Source: Clostridiales bacterium (GTDB taxonomy: Bacteria > Bacillota > Clostridia > Saccharofermentanales > Saccharofermentanaceae). From it: a stretch of 7,284 nt of DNA. How positions within the stretch are numbered: position 1 is the stretch's first letter; each line of letters opens with the position of its first letter. The translations under genes were made by a program, and so were the position numbers. The stretch spans positions 1-7,284 of the forward strand of contig JAGAFH010000032.1 of NCBI GenBank assembly GCA_017612755.1, read 5' to 3'. Under the pieces are notes generated by a model that did not search any database, was not told the DNA's origin, and saw only the letters and a program-made list of their open reading frames with translations. Below are positions 5,783 through 7,284 of this stretch, piece after piece.

Positions 5783-7284
5783 TCATCTTCCCTTCGGATT
5801 TGTGCAGACACCGGAGCCGTTAAAGTCATAAGTCTTGCCGTTTATCTTCTGTGAGCAGTCGTGAAGCATCTTGCCGCTTCCGTCAAGGAAATACCACTGG
5901 TTCTTGTACTTCAGCCAGCCGGTAAACATCTTACCGTCAGTACCGAAGTAATAATAATCACCTCTTATCTTAAGCCATCCCGTTGCCATTGAACCGTCAG
6001 CTTTCAGGTAATACCAGCTGTCTTTAAAGAGCTTCCAACCGGTAGCCATAGCTCCGTCTCTGTTAAAGAAATACCACTTGCCTCTGATCTCCTTCCATCC
6101 GGTAACCATAGAACCGCCGGATGAGAAGTAATACCACTTATTTCCGATCTGCTTCCATCCTGTGATCATAAGACCGTCTTCGTCAAAGTAATACCATTTT
6201 CCGTCGGACTTGACCCAGTCTTCTTTTACGGTAAGGCCATCATTACCATAATAGACCCAACCGTAATCAGTCTTGAACCAGCCTCTGGAAATGACAGCGG
6301 CATCATTATCAAAAGTAAGCCAGAGGTAATGCTCATTATCATCATACATTGAAAGATCCTTATAACCGGTAGCCGATCCACTGGGAGAGCCTTCCTTATA
6401 GACAAGTTCAAGAAGATCGCTTCCTGCTATATTAAGGGTATCAAGATCATTATTGTGGCAGGTCAGCTGCATAAGATAATGGCAGTTTTCTATGTCGAGC
6501 CATGCAAGATCGTTATTGTGACAGTAAAGGACTTCAAGGTCCTCACATTTATCAATATTAAGTATATAGGAAAGCTCATTCTGGGCAACATCTAAAACAG
6601 TCAGCTCTATAAGGCCGTCAAGATCAAGGTTAGGTAGATCGTTATTTGTAAGATAGAGCCTGACAAGTCCGGGACAATTGGAAAGGTCCACAGATGTCAG
6701 CTCATTACTTTCGCAAACCAATGTCTCAAGAGACGGGATGCTCTTTTCAAAAGACAATCCACTTATTGAATTATTGGAAATATCAAGATACTGAAGATGG
6801 TAATCTTCATAACTCGAAGAATCCTGATAACATCTTATATCGACATCGCCTGAAAAACTGTTGTAACCGAGGTCCAGTGATTCCAGGTCCGGATGATAGA
6901 TTATAAGTTCATCTATAAAAAAGTCGTCTGAAATGGAATTATGGGAAAGATCGATCTGCTGAAGGTTCTCAAAATAAATCAGGCAACTTGGATCCGAGAT
7001 ATTCAGGCCCGAAAGATGAAGTTCCGTAACAGAAGCCGCCTCATCCTCATCAACATATGCTCCGAATTCTTTGAAAAAGTAATCCTGCAGAGCCTTATCT
7101 TCAAAATCGTAAACATAGAGAGGGAAACTGGTGGGAGAAACCTCATCTGTCTCTTCATCAGTGGTCTCGATCATTTCTTCCTCAGATGTCTCTTCCTCCT
7201 GCTGTTCCTCAGACGTCCCATCTGCAAAACAATACCCTGAAAAAGAAAACAGGAAAGCCGATGTAAGCAGTAAAGAACCTGATA
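5783..7284 (-). CDS. Secreted LRR and cell-wall-binding repeat protein, 5' end outside window
   Basis: The reading frame is open from the right edge to the stop at 5783, giving 499 residues. The first 20 (SGSLLLTSAFLFSFSGYCFA) read as the end of a signal peptide, followed by an acidic Glu/Thr/Ser linker. The Met encoded at 7174 lies inside that linker and has no ribosome site, so it is not the start. The true ATG is probably a few codons beyond 7284. A degenerate N-terminal cap (about 60-85) precedes about nine LRRs (85-298), then a linker and eight wall-binding modules (335-499), the middle six exactly 20 residues each. It resembles the downstream 687-residue protein throughout and ends in the same Cys-containing cap (GVCTNP against GVCKNP). 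It was probably made by duplication and is likely a wall-bound surface protein whose LRRs contact an unknown partner. It is likely the first gene of the pair in transcription order. Confidence 0.87.
   Translation of the reverse strand, partial: SGSLLLTSAFLFSFSGYCFADGTSEEQQEEETSEEEMIETTDEETDEVSPTSFPLYVYDFEDKALQDYFFKEFGAYVDEDEAASVTELHLSGLNISDPSCLIYFENLQQIDLSHNSISDDFFIDELIIYHPDLESLDLGYNSFSGDVDIRCYQDSSSYEDYHLQYLDISNNSISGLSFEKSIPSLETLVCESNELTSVDLSNCPGLVRLYLTNNDLPNLDLDGLIELTVLDVAQNELSYILNIDKCEDLEVLYCHNNDLAWLDIENCHYLMQLTCHNNDLDTLNIAGSDLLELVYKEGSPSGSATGYKDLSMYDDNEHYLWLTFDNDAAVISRGWFKTDYGWVYYGNDGLTVKEDWVKSDGKWYYFDEDGLMITGWKQIGNKWYYFSSGGSMVTGWKEIRGKWYFFNRDGAMATGWKLFKDSWYYLKADGSMATGWLKIRGDYYYFGTDGKMFTGWLKYKNQWYFLDGSGKMLHDCSQKINGKTYDFNGSGVCTNPKGR
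5786..6280 (-). repeat. Eight tandem 20-residue cell-wall-binding modules
   Basis: Residues 335-499 (in-window numbering). A 21-residue first module (WFKTDYGWVYYGNDG...) is followed by six modules of exactly 20 residues, such as WVKSDGKWYYFDEDGLMITG and WLKIRGDYYYFGTDGKMFTG. A C-terminal cap (CSQKINGKTYDFNGSGVC plus TNPKGR) ends the array. At DNA level this gives a 60-base period with recurring AAGTAATACCA on the plus strand. The simple single-module period contrasts with the triplet period of the neighbour. Confidence 0.87.
6389..7030 (-). repeat. About nine leucine-rich repeats
   Basis: Residues 85-298 (in-window numbering). Recognisable units begin LQQIDLSHNSIS, LESLDLGYNSFS, LQYLDISNNSIS, LETLVCESNEL, LVRLYLTNNDL, LTVLDVAQNEL, LEVLYCHNNDL and LMQLTCHNNDL, preceded by VTELHLSGLNIS. 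Later repeats are 21-22 residues long; the second and third are longer, one with an inserted Tyr/Ser/Asp-rich segment. Cysteines recur at the LxC position and in the NC/KC position of several repeats. Confidence 0.85.

Noticed and set aside
5786..6280. Regular 60-base period that might suggest a CRISPR or satellite array
   Set aside because: The units are translated in frame as 20-residue wall-binding modules and vary at third codon positions; there are no constant repeats with unique spacers.

Overview
The window looks like the chromosome of an anaerobic Gram-positive bacterium of the class Clostridia, probably a Lachnospiraceae-like gut organism. This is inferred from the family mix: a PutP-type symporter, a DUF4349 envelope protein, a clostridial-style citrate synthase, and secreted proteins joining leucine-rich repeats (LRR) to choline-binding-type cell-wall repeats. 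Strong AGGAGG-like ribosome binding sites and acidic, secreted, repeat-rich proteins agree with this. Genus and species cannot be read from the sequence.

Layout from left to right. A putP-like sodium/solute symporter gene (848 to 1, minus strand) runs off the left edge with its N-terminal 282 residues present. A 112-base divergent gap holds its promoter. A DUF4349 membrane protein gene (961-2007, plus) ends in a strong intrinsic terminator. A short promoter region leads into a full-length citrate synthase gene (2136-3515, plus). Directly at the gltA stop codon lie two tandem copies of a 34-base GACAC/GGGGAC element of the dispersed-repeat kind, then a hairpin terminator shared with the converging gene.

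The right half (3632-7284, minus strand) holds two related surface-protein genes. The upstream one (5783 to beyond 7284) has about nine LRRs and eight wall-binding modules. Its start lies outside the window: an open frame runs upstream through the end of a signal peptide to the edge. The downstream one (3632-5695) has a signal peptide, an acidic linker, an EF-hand-like loop, two to three LRRs and 21 wall-binding modules, 18 of which form six triplets of 63-67 residues. The 87-base gap between them carries a weak hairpin and a perfect -10 box, so the downstream gene may have its own promoter.

How the genes fit together: the left three are housekeeping or envelope genes with no evident shared pathway. 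The right pair looks like an exported, wall-attached module in which LRRs probably bind a partner and the aromatic repeats hold the protein on the envelope. I see no defence system, CRISPR array, RNA gene or intact mobile element. The most unusual material is the higher-order repeat architecture of the surface pair and the tandem element after gltA.
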